From positions 1-25,723 of the forward strand of contig JBHEMR010000080.1 of the NCBI GenBank assembly GCA_046262495.1: a DNA stretch of 25,723 bases, written 5' to 3'. The notes under the pieces were generated by a model. It searched no databases and was not told the DNA's origin. It was given only the letters and a program-made list of their open reading frames with translations. Each line of letters opens with the position of its first letter. Within the stretch, counting starts at the first letter, position 1. Below, in pieces: positions 13,786 to 21,707 of the stretch. Both the position numbers and the translations under genes were made by a program. Origin of the DNA: GCA-003244245 sp046262495 (lineage in GTDB: Bacteria > Actinomycetota > Actinomycetes > Mycobacteriales > Pseudonocardiaceae).

Positions 13786-14845
13786 AGCGAACAGCGGTGG
13801 ACAGCTCGGCGGTCAGCCTCGTCCATCGCGTCAACATCGCGGCCGCAGCGCCAGAGTCAACGGCCTGGGCGGCGTGCTGGACCATCTCCCGGACATCAGC
13901 GACCAGATCACCGGTCGAACCCCGGTGTGCGACAAGCGCCGCGCCGGCGTTGAGGAGCACGGCATCTCGCACCGGCCCGGGATCGCCAGCTAGCAGGCGC
14001 CGCACTGCATCGGCATTGGCCGCTGCGTCCCCACCGCGCAGTTCCTCGCCGTCGGCCACCGGCACACCCAGCGCAGCGGGGTCCAACTGATCACGCCGCA
14101 CCGCGCCGCCGTCGACCACCCACACGGAGGTGGTGGTCGTGGTGGTGATTTCGTCGAGGCCATCGTCGCCACGGACCACCAGGGCGCTTACTCCACGATC
14201 GGCAAGCACCTGGGCCATCACCGGCGCCATCCGAAGATCTGCGCAGCCCACGAGCGCCGCATCCGGCTGCGCGGGATTGATAAGTGGACCGAGAAAGTTG
14301 AAGGCAGTCGGGACCCCGATTTCCCGACGCACCGCGGCTGCGTGCCGCATCGCGGGGTGATAAAGCGGTGCGAAGCAAAATCCGATCCCCGCCTCGGCGA
14401 CGCACCGCGCCACCTCATCCGGTCCTAGATCAATCGCCACGCCGAGTGCCTCGAGCACGTCGGCAGCGCCGCACTGTGACGAGGCCGCGCGGTTGCCGTG
14501 CTTGATCACCGGTGCACCGGCAGCGGCAGTCACTAGCGCGGCCATAGTGGAGATGTTCACCGTCTGCGCTTGGTCGCCACCGGTGCCGACCACATCAACT
14601 GCCCGCTGTGCGAGATGTACCCGGTGGGAATGTGACAGCATGCCGTCGGCCAGACCGGCGATCTCCGCCGGCGTCTCGCCCTTGATCCGCAGCGCCACCA
14701 CGAACGCGGCCAACTGCGCCGGTGTGGCCAGACCTGACATCACTTCACCTATTGCCCACCTGGCGTCGCGGGCGTCCAGCTCTGTGCCGGCAATTAGTTG
14801 GCCGAGCAGTGCTGGCCAACTGCGGGAACGGGTCGGCGCGACCAT
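13784..14845 (-). CDS. trpD: Anthranilate phosphoribosyltransferase
   Basis: Transfers the phosphoribosyl group of PRPP to anthranilate, the second step of tryptophan synthesis; cytosolic homodimer. 353 residues from ATG 14845. Signatures: VDVVGTGGDQAQTVNIST at 83-100 (GTGGD 87-91 and NIST 97-100 for PRPP and magnesium), KHGNRAASSQCGAADVLEALG from 115, FNFLGPLINPA, and the DGLDE metal motif near the middle. M. tuberculosis TrpD is about 370 residues, so length is normal. The frame is open upstream to 15019, but that part lies in the receiver-like gene and lacks similarity. It starts eleven bases after the receiver-like gene ends, so the two are probably co-transcribed. No other trp gene is in the window, and I see no leader peptide with tandem Trp codons. 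Confidence 0.96.
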   Translation of the reverse strand: MVAPTRSRSWPALLGQLIAGTELDARDARWAIGEVMSGLATPAQLAAFVVALRIKGETPAEIAGLADGMLSHSHRVHLAQRAVDVVGTGGDQAQTVNISTMAALVTAAAGAPVIKHGNRAASSQCGAADVLEALGVAIDLGPDEVARCVAEAGIGFCFAPLYHPAMRHAAAVRREIGVPTAFNFLGPLINPAQPDAALVGCADLRMAPVMAQVLADRGVSALVVRGDDGLDEITTTTTTSVWVVDGGAVRRDQLDPAALGVPVADGEELRGGDAAANADAVRRLLAGDPGPVRDAVLLNAGAALVAHRGSTGDLVADVREMVQHAAQAVDSGAAAAMLTRWTRLTAELSTAVR

Positions 14846-14856
14846 GCTGCGCGGCC

Positions 14857-15273
14857 TCACCCGTTCGCTGCCTGCGGCCGGCGCGTGCGAAGCACCTCGG
14901 CCACCGTCTCGGCTGCGGTCAACGGATCCAGCGGATGCACGATCACCGCGTCGGCCTGCGACCACACTGCCAACCAGCGGTCGTCCCTGCGCCGCACGGC
15001 GACGATCACCGGCGGACACCGCGCGATCTCGTTCTTGAGCTGGCGGGAAAGGCCCATCCCTCCCGTCGGCTGCGCCTCACCGTCAAGGATCGCCAGGTCC
15101 ACCCGACCCGCGTCGACCTCGGTCAGCACTTCATCGATCGTCGTGGCCTCGACATAGCTCACCCGGCCGACGTCCGCTGCAGGGCGCCGTCCAACAGCGT
15201 TGATGATGGCCTCGCGTACCTCTGCCCGATGACTGAAGACCAGCACGGTGGTGGTGTCGCTCGCAGGGTTCAT
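14857..15273 (-). CDS. Atypical receiver-domain (CheY-like) protein with degenerate phosphorylation pocket
   Basis: 138 residues from ATG 15273, a single receiver-like domain without output domain. Predicted strand 1 is TTTVLVFSHR; strand 3 is VDLAILDGEA with Asp64 at the phosphoacceptor position; strand 4 is PPVIVAVRR; strand 5 is DAVIVHPLDP. In a working receiver, two acidic residues follow strand 1 and a Lys-Pro follows strand 5; here they are Ser14-His15 and His113-Pro114. Magnesium-dependent phosphorylation is therefore doubtful and a phosphorylation-independent signalling or scaffold role is more likely. The frame is open to 15426 but the added residues look non-coding. The only ribosome-binding-like sequence, GAGGA, is about 13 bases from the ATG. 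It precedes trpD by eleven bases, with no histidine kinase nearby. Fold call is fairly confident; role is unknown. Confidence 0.82.
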   Translation of the reverse strand: MNPASDTTTVLVFSHRAEVREAIINAVGRRPAADVGRVSYVEATTIDEVLTEVDAGRVDLAILDGEAQPTGGMGLSRQLKNEIARCPPVIVAVRRRDDRWLAVWSQADAVIVHPLDPLTAAETVAEVLRTRRPQAANG

Positions 15274-15355
15274 GAAATGGTCGAGGTCCTCAGTGTCAGG
15301 TGTCCCCGGAGGCCTCGCAGGTGCTGGGGTGCACCACGCGGCATCAGCGGGCGAA

Positions 15356-15365
15356 TGGCATGCCA
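15356..15365. promoter_or_regulatory. palindrome in the divergent gap between the receiver gene and ctaE
   Basis: The 268-base gap 15274-15541 has no gene that I can support. It holds TGGCATGCCA, a perfect ten-base palindrome, and nearby a GGTATAC (15368-15374) with its inverse GTATACC (15438-15444). These may be operator or promoter parts for the divergent genes, but spacing to any -35 is poor. Confidence 0.25.
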
Positions 15366-15528
15366 ATGGTATACGGGCAATGTCGCACGCAATGGGCGGC
15401 TCGCGTGGAGTGACCTTGTGTGCCACGATGTGCCGTTGTATACCGCCGTTCGAGCGTGATCTGCGTTAGACTCGTCACTCTTCGCGGCATCCAGCGGCCC
15501 CAGTCCCGCCGAGGCCGAGACCGTTCGT

Positions 15529-15534
15529 CATAAT
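15529..15534 (+). promoter_or_regulatory. candidate -10 element CATAAT for ctaE-qcrCAB
   Basis: CATAAT differs from the TATAAT consensus at one base and ends seven bases before GTG 15542, the start favoured by homology. This predicts a leaderless ctaE mRNA. A second TAGACT (15467-15472) could drive a longer transcript. Confidence 0.5.
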
Positions 15535-15541
15535 GCTTAGC

Positions 15542-16171
15542 GTGACCCCCTCGTCCAGCCTGGCTGCGCCCTCCATCAGCCAACGGGTGCACTCGCTGAA
15601 CCGGCCCAACATGGTCAGCGTGGGCACGATCGTCTGGCTGTCCAGCGAGCTGATGTTCTTCGCCGGTCTGTTCGCGATGTTCTTCACGGTGAAGGCCCAG
15701 CATGACGGCCCGTGGCCACCGATCCTGGCATCCACCGGGGAGCCGATCCACCTCGACGTGCCCTACGCGTTGGTGATCACAATTGTACTGGTCGCCTCCT
15801 CATTCACTTGTCAGTGGGGAGTGTTCAAGGCGGAGCAGGGCGACGTCTTCGGTCTACGGCTGTGGTACGCGATCACATTCGTCATGGGCCTGTTCTTCGT
15901 GGTTGGGGCGGCGAACGAGTACCGCACGATGATCGATGAGGGCATCACCATCCCGTCAGGGGCCTTTGGGACTGTGTTCTACCTGCTCACCGGGTTTCAC
16001 GCGTTGCATGTGACCGGTGGCTTGATCGCGTTCATCTTCCTGATCATCCGGACGAAGCTGAGCAAATTCACCCCAGCACAGGCCACCTCTGCGATCGTTG
16101 TGTCGTACTACTGGCACTTCGTCGACATAGTCTGGATCGGCTTGTTCGCCGTTATCTATATCTTGCCCTGA
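15542..16171 (+). CDS. ctaE: Cytochrome c oxidase subunit III (aa3-type)
   Basis: Membrane subunit III of the aa3 terminal oxidase, 209 residues from GTG 15542. The homologous start (VTP..., cf. MTS... in mycobacteria) and the CATAAT seven bases upstream favour this over ATG 15533, three codons earlier in the same frame. SQRVHSLNRPNMVSVGTIVWLSSELMFFAGLFA is the family's opening block, followed by about five membrane helices, with GANEY and GFHALHVTGGLIAFIFLI, and HFVDIVWIGLFAVIYILP at the end, which matches the subunit III C-terminus. It leads the cluster ctaE-qcrC-qcrA-qcrB, which encodes parts of the bcc-aa3 supercomplex. A strong hairpin follows the stop codon. Confidence 0.96.
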   Translation: MTPSSSLAAPSISQRVHSLNRPNMVSVGTIVWLSSELMFFAGLFAMFFTVKAQHDGPWPPILASTGEPIHLDVPYALVITIVLVASSFTCQWGVFKAEQGDVFGLRLWYAITFVMGLFFVVGAANEYRTMIDEGITIPSGAFGTVFYLLTGFHALHVTGGLIAFIFLIIRTKLSKFTPAQATSAIVVSYYWHFVDIVWIGLFAVIYILP

Positions 16172-16173
16172 TA

Positions 16174-16211
16174 CCGGAGCGAGGGGGCCGCTGAGGGAGG
16201 CCCCGCTCCGG
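16174..16211 (+). terminator. strong intercistronic hairpin between ctaE and qcrC
   Basis: CCGGAGC (16174-16180) pairs with GCTCCGG (16205-16211), and inside it GGGGCC (16184-16189) pairs with GGCCCC (16199-16204), giving 13 pairs with a three-base bulge and a nine-base loop. No T-run follows, so it may be an attenuator or an mRNA-processing or stability element rather than a full terminator, since qcrC has no obvious promoter of its own. Confidence 0.55.
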
Positions 16212-16256
16212 CTAGCGCACCGAACCGGAACGAGACAGCAGGGGTAGTCGAAACCG

Positions 16257-17108
16257 ATGAGCAGCGACACACCAGACGGCCGATCGGGCCCCACTGAATC
16301 GACAACGAGGGCATCGAGCCAAGGAGTGCAACGGGGGGGACATAGCCGCTCGCGTCGGAGGTTGTCGGCGATGCTCGCACTCGCCGTGGCGCTGCTGTCT
16401 GCCGGTGCCCTGTATGCGGTGTTCGCTCCGCAGGCGCAGACCGCGCGCGCCCAGGAAGATCCGGCGCTGGTACGACAGGGCGAGCAGCTCTACAACAACG
16501 CCTGCATCAGCTGCCACGGGATGAACCTGCAGGGTGTGAACGCTCGCGGGCCCAGCCTGATAGGTGTTGGCGAGGCTGCGGTCTACTTCCAAGTCTCCAC
16601 CGGGCGGATGCCAGCGGCCCGCCAGGAGGCCCAGATCGCCGAGAAGCCGGTCAGGTTCAGCCCCCAGGAGATCGACGCGCTGGGTGCCTTTGTGCAGGCC
16701 AACGGCGGCGGCCCAGTGGTGCCAAAGGATAGCCTCGCCGGCGGCGACGCGGCGCACGGTGGTGATCTCTTCCGGCTCAACTGCGCGTCCTGCCACAACT
16801 TCACCGGACGCGGTATCTCCCTATCCTCCGGCAAGTACGCACCCGCGATCAAGGATGTGAACGCCCAGCAAATCTACAGTGCGATGACCAGCGGACCGCA
16901 GAGCATGCCGCGGTTCTCAGACCGGCAGCTGACTCCGCAGGACAAGCGAGACATCATCGCCTATGTGCAGTCGGTCACCGCCGACCGAAATAACCCAGGT
17001 GGCTACTCCCTCGGTGGCTTCGGGCCGGTCCCGGAGGGTCTGATCTCCTGGATTGTCGGTATCTCGGCGCTGGTAGGAGTGACGCTGTGGATCGGATCGA
17101 AGGCATGA
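16257..17108 (+). CDS. qcrC: Menaquinol-cytochrome c reductase, diheme cytochrome c subunit
   Basis: Cytochrome cc subunit of the actinobacterial bcc complex, which passes electrons directly to the aa3 oxidase without soluble cytochrome c. 283 residues from ATG 16257; there is no clear ribosome binding site. A basic N-terminus (SRSRRRLSAM) leads into the first helix, about residues 38-56, which serves as signal anchor. Two heme c sites follow: CISCH (83-87) and CASCH (176-180), each in a cytochrome c domain with downstream Met candidates such as GRMPA and GPQSMPRF. A C-terminal helix (GLISWIVGISALVGVTLWIG) anchors it. The stop overlaps the qcrA ATG (ATGA at 17105-17108), implying coupled translation. 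Confidence 0.97.
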   Translation: MSSDTPDGRSGPTESTTRASSQGVQRGGHSRSRRRLSAMLALAVALLSAGALYAVFAPQAQTARAQEDPALVRQGEQLYNNACISCHGMNLQGVNARGPSLIGVGEAAVYFQVSTGRMPAARQEAQIAEKPVRFSPQEIDALGAFVQANGGGPVVPKDSLAGGDAAHGGDLFRLNCASCHNFTGRGISLSSGKYAPAIKDVNAQQIYSAMTSGPQSMPRFSDRQLTPQDKRDIIAYVQSVTADRNNPGGYSLGGFGPVPEGLISWIVGISALVGVTLWIGSKA

Positions 17109-18247
17109 GCGGCCACGGGGGCGCTAGCGGCGGGCCAACTGGGCGGCAAAGGCTCCCGAGCGATGTCGACCTGTCGACGGCGAGCCGCGAAGAACTGGTC
17201 CGGCTGGGCTCGGCGCTGGACGGAGTGACCATCGAGCACCGGGAGGATCCCTTCCCGGTGCCGGGGACCCGTGCGGAGAAGCGCACCGAACGCAAGGTCG
17301 CACGGTGGTTCTACATCGCTGCGTTGGCTGGGTTGGCTTTCCTGGCGGCCTACCTGTTCTTGCCCTTCGAGTACGCCCCGCCCGGCAGCCCGGGCAGCCG
17401 GCACCTGCTCTACCAGCTCTACACGCCGATCATCGGAGTGCTCTTCGGGCTCACCGTATTCGCCATCGGCGCCGGGACGATCGCGTACGCGAAAGATCTG
17501 CTACCCCACGAGACCGCGGTGCAGGAGCGCCACATCGGCGGCTCCGCAGAGGTCGACCGGCTGACCACCAGCGCGATCCTGGCCGACTCTGCCGCCAGCA
17601 GCCACATCGGCCGACGATCCATGATCAAACGAGCGGCCGCGCTCGGTGGCGGAGTTTTCGGTATCGGACTGGGGGTCTTCGCCCTGGGTGGTCTGGTGCG
17701 CGACCCGTGGAAGGGTAGGGGTCGCGCTGCGCTGTGGGTGACGCCCTGGGCCTCCGACAACGGTGAGCCGGTGTTCCTTCGCTATGACGCCAAACAGCTC
17801 GCTCTGGCGCGACCAGAAGACCTGGCAGCGGGCAGCATCGCAACGGTCTTCCCCTACAAGCGATCCTGGTCGGAGCAGCAGGTGCACGATGCGCTACGCG
17901 CATCCGACAGCCCCGTGATGCTCATCCGGTTGCGCCCTGAGCAGGCAATGCAGGTAGTCCAACGCAAGGGGCAGGTCGACTTCCACTACGGTGACTACTA
18001 CGCGTATTCGAAGATTTGCACCCACCTGGGCTGCCCCGCTTCGCTGTACGAATCTCAGGACGCTCGGTTGCTGTGCCCATGCCACCAGTCACAGTTCAAC
18101 ATGCTTGAGTACGCAAAGCCGATCTTCGGTCCAGCCACCAGGGCCTTGCCACAGCTGCACATCGACGTGAACGATGAGGGTTACTTCTACGCCAAGGGCG
18201 ACTTCATCGAGCCCATCGGACCAGCGTTCTGGGAGCGGAGGTCATGA
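17105..18247 (+). CDS. qcrA: Menaquinol-cytochrome c reductase, Rieske iron-sulfur subunit
   Basis: Rieske protein that accepts electrons from menaquinol. 380 residues from ATG 17105, chosen because it makes the usual four-base ATGA overlap with qcrC; an in-frame GTG at 17087 would add six residues. A long N-terminal cytosolic part precedes three membrane helices (WFYIAALAGLAFLAAYLF; IIGVLFGLTVFAIGAGTI; ALGGGVFGIGLGVFALGGL), as in actinobacterial Rieske proteins but unlike the one-helix classical form. The [2Fe-2S] ligands are CTHLGC (Cys305, His307) and CPCHQS (Cys324, His327), with Cys310-Cys326 as disulfide. An Arg-Arg-Ser-Met-Ile-Lys-Arg segment lies just before the third helix, matching the twin-arginine signal known for insertion of that helix in homologues. 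Ends GPAFWERR as in mycobacteria. Stop overlaps qcrB start by four bases. Confidence 0.97.
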   Translation: MSGHGGASGGPTGRQRLPSDVDLSTASREELVRLGSALDGVTIEHREDPFPVPGTRAEKRTERKVARWFYIAALAGLAFLAAYLFLPFEYAPPGSPGSRHLLYQLYTPIIGVLFGLTVFAIGAGTIAYAKDLLPHETAVQERHIGGSAEVDRLTTSAILADSAASSHIGRRSMIKRAAALGGGVFGIGLGVFALGGLVRDPWKGRGRAALWVTPWASDNGEPVFLRYDAKQLALARPEDLAAGSIATVFPYKRSWSEQQVHDALRASDSPVMLIRLRPEQAMQVVQRKGQVDFHYGDYYAYSKICTHLGCPASLYESQDARLLCPCHQSQFNMLEYAKPIFGPATRALPQLHIDVNDEGYFYAKGDFIEPIGPAFWERRS

Positions 18248-19899
18248 GCGCGATGACGACGCCGACCAAGGCGGCCAAGGCAGCTGACGAGCTCGACCAA
18301 CGATTTCACTTGGCCGCTGGCATGCGCCGGCAGGTCAACAAGGTCTTCCCGACGCACTGGTCGTTCATGCTCGGCGAGATCGCCCTGAACACGTTTATCG
18401 TGCTGCTGTTATCCGGGACATACCTCACGTTGTTCTTTGACCCCTCCATGGAGGAGGTCACGTACAACGGCGTCTACTCGAACCTGCGCGGGATCGAGAT
18501 GTCCCGGGCCTTCGAGTCGACCCTCCAGCTGTCCTTCGATGTGCGCGGTGGGCTGTTCATCCGCCAGGTCCATCACTGGGCGGCGTTGCTGTTCGTCGCC
18601 GCCATCGTGGCCCACATGTTCCGTACCTTCTTCACCGGTGCGTTCCGCAAGCCGCGTGAGACGAACTGGGCAATCGGCGTCACGATCGCGATCCTGGCCG
18701 GGCTGGAGGGCCTCACCGGCTACTCACTGCCTGACGATTTGCTGTCAGGAACCGGGTTGCGGATCATCTCGGCGATCATCATGTCGCCACCAGTGATCGG
18801 CACCTGGATGCAGTGGGCGATCTTCGGCGGCGAGTTCCCCGGCGACTTGATCATTCCGCGATTCTTCATCGTCCACGTGCTGCTGATCCCAGGCATCCTG
18901 CTTGCGCTCATCGCCGTGCACCTCGGGCTGGTCTGGTACCAGAAGCACACGCAGTTCCCCGGGCCCGGACGCACCGAGCGCAACGTGGTCGGTGTCCGCA
19001 TCCTGCCGGTCTTCGCGACGAAGGCGAGCGGCTTCGCGCTGACGAACATCGGTGTGATCTGCCTCATGGCCGGACTGTTTCAGATCAACCCGATATGGAA
19101 CTTCGGGCCCTATAACCCGGCTCAGGTCTCGGCGGCCTCGCAGCCCGACTGGTATGTCGGTTGGCTCGACGGCTCCACCAGGCTATGGCCTGCCTGGGAG
19201 ATTTATCTGGGTAACTACGTGATTCCCGCGTCGTTCTGGCCGACGATGGTGATTCCCGGCATCATGTTCGCCCTTGCGTATAAATACCCCAGCATCGAAC
19301 GCAAGCTCACCAAGGACAACGCCTCCCACAACCTGCTGCAGCGCCCGCGAGACGTGCCGGTGCGAACTGGTTTGGGCATGATGGCGGCCTCGTTCATGTT
19401 CGTGCTGCTGCTCTCGGGCGGCAACGACGTCATCGCGTACACCTTCGATATCTCGTTGAATGCCACCACCTGGGTCGGTCGCATAGGGTTGCTGTTGCTA
19501 CCACCGATCGCGTATTACGTCACCTACCGTATTTGCCTTGGTCTGCAGCGCGCCGACCGGTCGATCTTGGAACACGGTATTGAGACGGGCATCATCAAGC
19601 GCCTGCCCCACGGCGAGTTCATCGAACTTCACCAGCCCCTAGGCGGAATCGACGAGCACGGCCATCCCCTTCCGTTGGACTACCAGGGTGCGCGGGTGCC
19701 GAAGCGGATGAACCAGTTGGGTTCCGCTGGCGCTCCGGTACCTGGATCCACATTCCGCCCAGATCCTGCGGAGCAGACCAGGGCGCTGGAGGAGGCTCGT
19801 CACAACGCCACCACAGGCAACGGAGTCAGCCCCAACGGCAGCACCAGCAACGGCGCGGGTCGAAAGGCGACCAGCCGTCCCCGCCAGCTCAACGACTAA
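18244..19899 (+). CDS. qcrB: Menaquinol-cytochrome c reductase, cytochrome b subunit
   Basis: Cytochrome b subunit with the two quinone sites of the bcc complex; its mycobacterial homologue is the target of Q203 (telacebec). 551 residues from ATG 18244, with GGAGG immediately upstream. Heme b ligands are His110 and His124 (RQVHHWAALLFV, AHMFR) and His211 and His226 (HVLLIPG, AVHLGLVW). The quinol-oxidation loop appears as GPYNPAQVSAASQPDWYVGWLDG, in which cytochrome b's PEW-like site reads PDW, as is usual in actinobacteria. About nine membrane helices, then a long cytosolic tail from about residue 430, whose last 60 residues are polar Gly/Ser/Asn-rich and probably disordered. Last gene of the rightward cluster; no other gene clearly follows it before the convergent ctaF. 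Confidence 0.97.
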   Translation: MSAMTTPTKAAKAADELDQRFHLAAGMRRQVNKVFPTHWSFMLGEIALNTFIVLLLSGTYLTLFFDPSMEEVTYNGVYSNLRGIEMSRAFESTLQLSFDVRGGLFIRQVHHWAALLFVAAIVAHMFRTFFTGAFRKPRETNWAIGVTIAILAGLEGLTGYSLPDDLLSGTGLRIISAIIMSPPVIGTWMQWAIFGGEFPGDLIIPRFFIVHVLLIPGILLALIAVHLGLVWYQKHTQFPGPGRTERNVVGVRILPVFATKASGFALTNIGVICLMAGLFQINPIWNFGPYNPAQVSAASQPDWYVGWLDGSTRLWPAWEIYLGNYVIPASFWPTMVIPGIMFALAYKYPSIERKLTKDNASHNLLQRPRDVPVRTGLGMMAASFMFVLLLSGGNDVIAYTFDISLNATTWVGRIGLLLLPPIAYYVTYRICLGLQRADRSILEHGIETGIIKRLPHGEFIELHQPLGGIDEHGHPLPLDYQGARVPKRMNQLGSAGAPVPGSTFRPDPAEQTRALEEARHNATTGNGVSPNGSTSNGAGRKATSRPRQLND

Positions 19900-19913
19900 C
19901 CGGAAGCGAGCGG

Positions 19914-20130
19914 GTGGGCTACATCAGCTCGCCGCGGTCATCCGTCGAGACGTGGTCGCGCTCGAACCCGACGCCGCGCTGTTTGCTGGGCCGCGCTCCT
20001 ACACACGGACTGGAACCCCACCAACGTCTCGAGCACCGCGGACGTCGGCCACCTGGTCGCCCGGCCCTGGGCGGGCCACCAGGCGCCCGCGCCAGGTGCG
20101 CCGCAAAAGCGACAAGACGGACGTTTCGAT
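19914..20130 (+). pseudogene. possible decayed aminoglycoside-phosphotransferase-like gene remnant
   Basis: The 278-base gap after qcrB holds no intact gene, but one frame reads VVALEPDAALFAG, and shifting by one base just after it reads LLHTDWNPTNV (His-Thr-Asp at 20002-20010, Asn at 20023-20025). That fits the H-x-D-x4-N catalytic motif of APH-type kinases, and the two fragments abut as they might in an intact protein. No recognisable downstream DFG-like motif or N-terminal domain is present and the whole remnant is about 200 bases. This could be chance in GC-rich DNA; low confidence. Confidence 0.25.
20066..20096. terminator. hairpin between convergent qcrB and ctaF
   Basis: CCTGGGCGGGC (20066-20076) pairs with GCCCGC (20085-20090) and CCAGG (20092-20096), giving 11 pairs with one bulged G and an eight-base loop. 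It lies in the gap between convergent genes, so it may stop transcription from both sides. No T-run on either strand. Confidence 0.5.
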
Positions 20131-20177
20131 GAGGCGAAAAGGTCACTGTCGCCGAGATCCCGACGCTGACCGACCGC

Positions 20178-20579
20178 TTATTCTGATCTGGGACTGACGT
20201 GGTACTCGAAGACCAGGCCGCCGACCGTGCCGAGGATCAGTACGATGCCGATAGCCACCATCCACCACAGGCCGAAAGCGAGCGCGACCCCGATCACGCT
20301 GGCCGACCCCGCCATCCCGATCGGCCAGTAGCTACCGGGTGAGAAGAAGCCTAGCTCACCAGCACCATCCGAAATCTCGGCTTCGGTGTTGTCCTCGGGG
20401 CGCATCCGGACTCGCCGGGAGACGAATCGGAAGTAGGTGCCGACAATGAGCGTCAATCCGCCGGTCAGCGCCAGCGCTACAGACCCTACCGGCTCCCCAT
20501 GCGACCACAGACCGTAGATCACCGTGGACAGGAAGAAGAACGCTGTGACGATCTCGAAGATCCGCGCCTCGATCCTCAT
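20178..20579 (-). CDS. ctaF: Cytochrome c oxidase subunit IV, actinobacterial type
   Basis: Small membrane subunit of the aa3 oxidase particular to actinobacteria; 133 residues from ATG 20579, with GAGG eight bases upstream. Four hydrophobic stretches: IFEIVTAFFFLSTVIYGL, VGSVALALTGGLTLIVGTYF, GMAGSASVIGVALAFGLW, and MVAIGIVLILGTVGGLVFEY. The central segment SRRVRMRPEDNTEAEISDGAGELGFFSPGSYWPI matches the conserved cytosolic loop of CtaF proteins (FFSPxSWWP in mycobacteria; here SYWP). It starts 52 bases after the ctaC stop codon on the same strand, so the two are almost certainly one transcript, with convergent qcrB on the other side. Confidence 0.95.
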   Translation of the reverse strand: MRIEARIFEIVTAFFFLSTVIYGLWSHGEPVGSVALALTGGLTLIVGTYFRFVSRRVRMRPEDNTEAEISDGAGELGFFSPGSYWPIGMAGSASVIGVALAFGLWWMVAIGIVLILGTVGGLVFEYHVSPRSE

Positions 20580-20631
20580 GATGCTGCCTCACTCTCGAAC
20601 CTACCAACGGACCCCGGGGCGATGCTGAAAT

Positions 20632-21597
20632 TTAATGACCCTCCTGGGCCTGGTGAGCCGTGCGGACGCCGCGGTCGGTCTTGAACGGGGAGGTGGTGAC
20701 TGCCTCGGGGGCGCACAATGCGCCGCAGTTCAGCTGTGCGAGCGCTTCACCAGCCGTGTATGACCGGTGGGTCTGCGGGTTGGTCTGAGCGCGCCAGGCC
20801 AGATAGCGGTTGAACAGGTCCGGCGGCAACGCCCGAAGCTCGAAGTTCATCATCGAGTGATAAGTGCCACACAGCTCGGCGCAGCGGCCGACAAAAGCTC
20901 CTTGACGCTGCACCGTGGTCTGAAAAACGTTGTCGGTATCGTTTTTCTCAGGCCGCGGGAAAACGTCGCGCTTGAAGAGGAAATCTGGGATGTAGAACGA
21001 GTGCAGCACGTCTGTGGACTCAATCCGGTATTCCACGACCCGAGTGGTCGGCACTACCAGCAGCGGAATGGTGTTCGACGAGCCGACGGTGGACAACGGT
21101 TCGCCGTCGGCCGCCCGCCTGACCAGGTAATCGCCACCTTTGCCCGGCTTGTCCTGGAGGTATTGGAATTCCCAGTTCCATTGGAAGCCGACCACCTTCA
21201 CGCGCAGGGCGGGGTTATCGACTTTGGCCAGGACGAAATTCTGCGCTGTCGCCGTGTAGTAGAAAAGCACAGCGACAATCACGAAAGGGATGACCGTGTA
21301 GATGATCTCGAGAGGCAAGTTGTACTGGGTCTGCCGGGGCATGTCGTCGGACTTCTTGCGGTGAAAGGTAACCGTCCATAAAATCAGACCCGCGACAATC
21401 GCCCCGACTACCAGCGCGGCTACAGTCGCCCAGATCCAGAGGCCGCGCATCCGCTCGGCCTCCGGAGTGACCCCCTCCGGCCATCCGAACGAGAACGCCT
21501 GATATACCGAACACCCGCTAGACAGGAAGGTAACCATCCCGGCAAGCGCGGCCACCTTCAGTAGCCGAACCGCTCGGCACCGGACCACACCGATCAC
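20632..21597 (-). CDS. ctaC: Cytochrome c oxidase subunit II (CuA)
   Basis: Takes electrons from the cytochrome cc subunit through its CuA centre. 321 residues from GTG 21597, with AGGAGG eight bases upstream; the frame is open to 21795 but that part lies in asnB territory and the gap. The N-terminus is a lipoprotein-type signal ending LSSGC (Cys29), followed by SVYQAFSFGWPEGVTPEA as in mycobacterial CtaC. Two helices (LWIWATVAALVVGAIVAGLIL and LEIIYTVIPFVIVAVLFYY) precede the periplasmic-side cupredoxin domain. The CuA motif is CAELCGTYHSMM with Cys239, Glu241, Cys243, His247, Met250, plus an earlier His in LHSFYIPDFLF. The C-terminus carries an extra CGALCAP pair of cysteines not part of CuA. 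Divergent from asnB. Confidence 0.97.
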   Translation of the reverse strand: MIGVVRCRAVRLLKVAALAGMVTFLSSGCSVYQAFSFGWPEGVTPEAERMRGLWIWATVAALVVGAIVAGLILWTVTFHRKKSDDMPRQTQYNLPLEIIYTVIPFVIVAVLFYYTATAQNFVLAKVDNPALRVKVVGFQWNWEFQYLQDKPGKGGDYLVRRAADGEPLSTVGSSNTIPLLVVPTTRVVEYRIESTDVLHSFYIPDFLFKRDVFPRPEKNDTDNVFQTTVQRQGAFVGRCAELCGTYHSMMNFELRALPPDLFNRYLAWRAQTNPQTHRSYTAGEALAQLNCGALCAPEAVTTSPFKTDRGVRTAHQAQEGH

Positions 21598-21647
21598 GCT
21601 TCGTTCCTCCTCGTCGCCCGAATGCGGCCAGGCATCCCACTGGCTGG

Positions 21648-21653
21648 AGCCTA
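21648..21653 (-). promoter_or_regulatory. candidate -10 element TAGGCT for ctaC-ctaF
   Basis: TAGGCT on the minus strand lies about 50 bases before the ctaC GTG, giving a short leader that carries the strong AGGAGG site. No clear -35. Confidence 0.3.
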
Positions 21654-21707
21654 AACCAGCGCGGCCGCCCGAGCTCGCCCGGGGCGCACGGCTCGGCGAC
21701 CCAACGT

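Noticed and set aside
14846..14856. Tryptophan attenuator or T-box before trpD
   Set aside because: The gene follows the receiver gene after eleven bases, with no leader peptide or T-box pattern.
14722..15459. Plus-strand open frame of 245 codons spanning the receiver gene and gap
   Set aside because: Antisense to trpD and the receiver gene and lacks any domain; Arg/His-rich.
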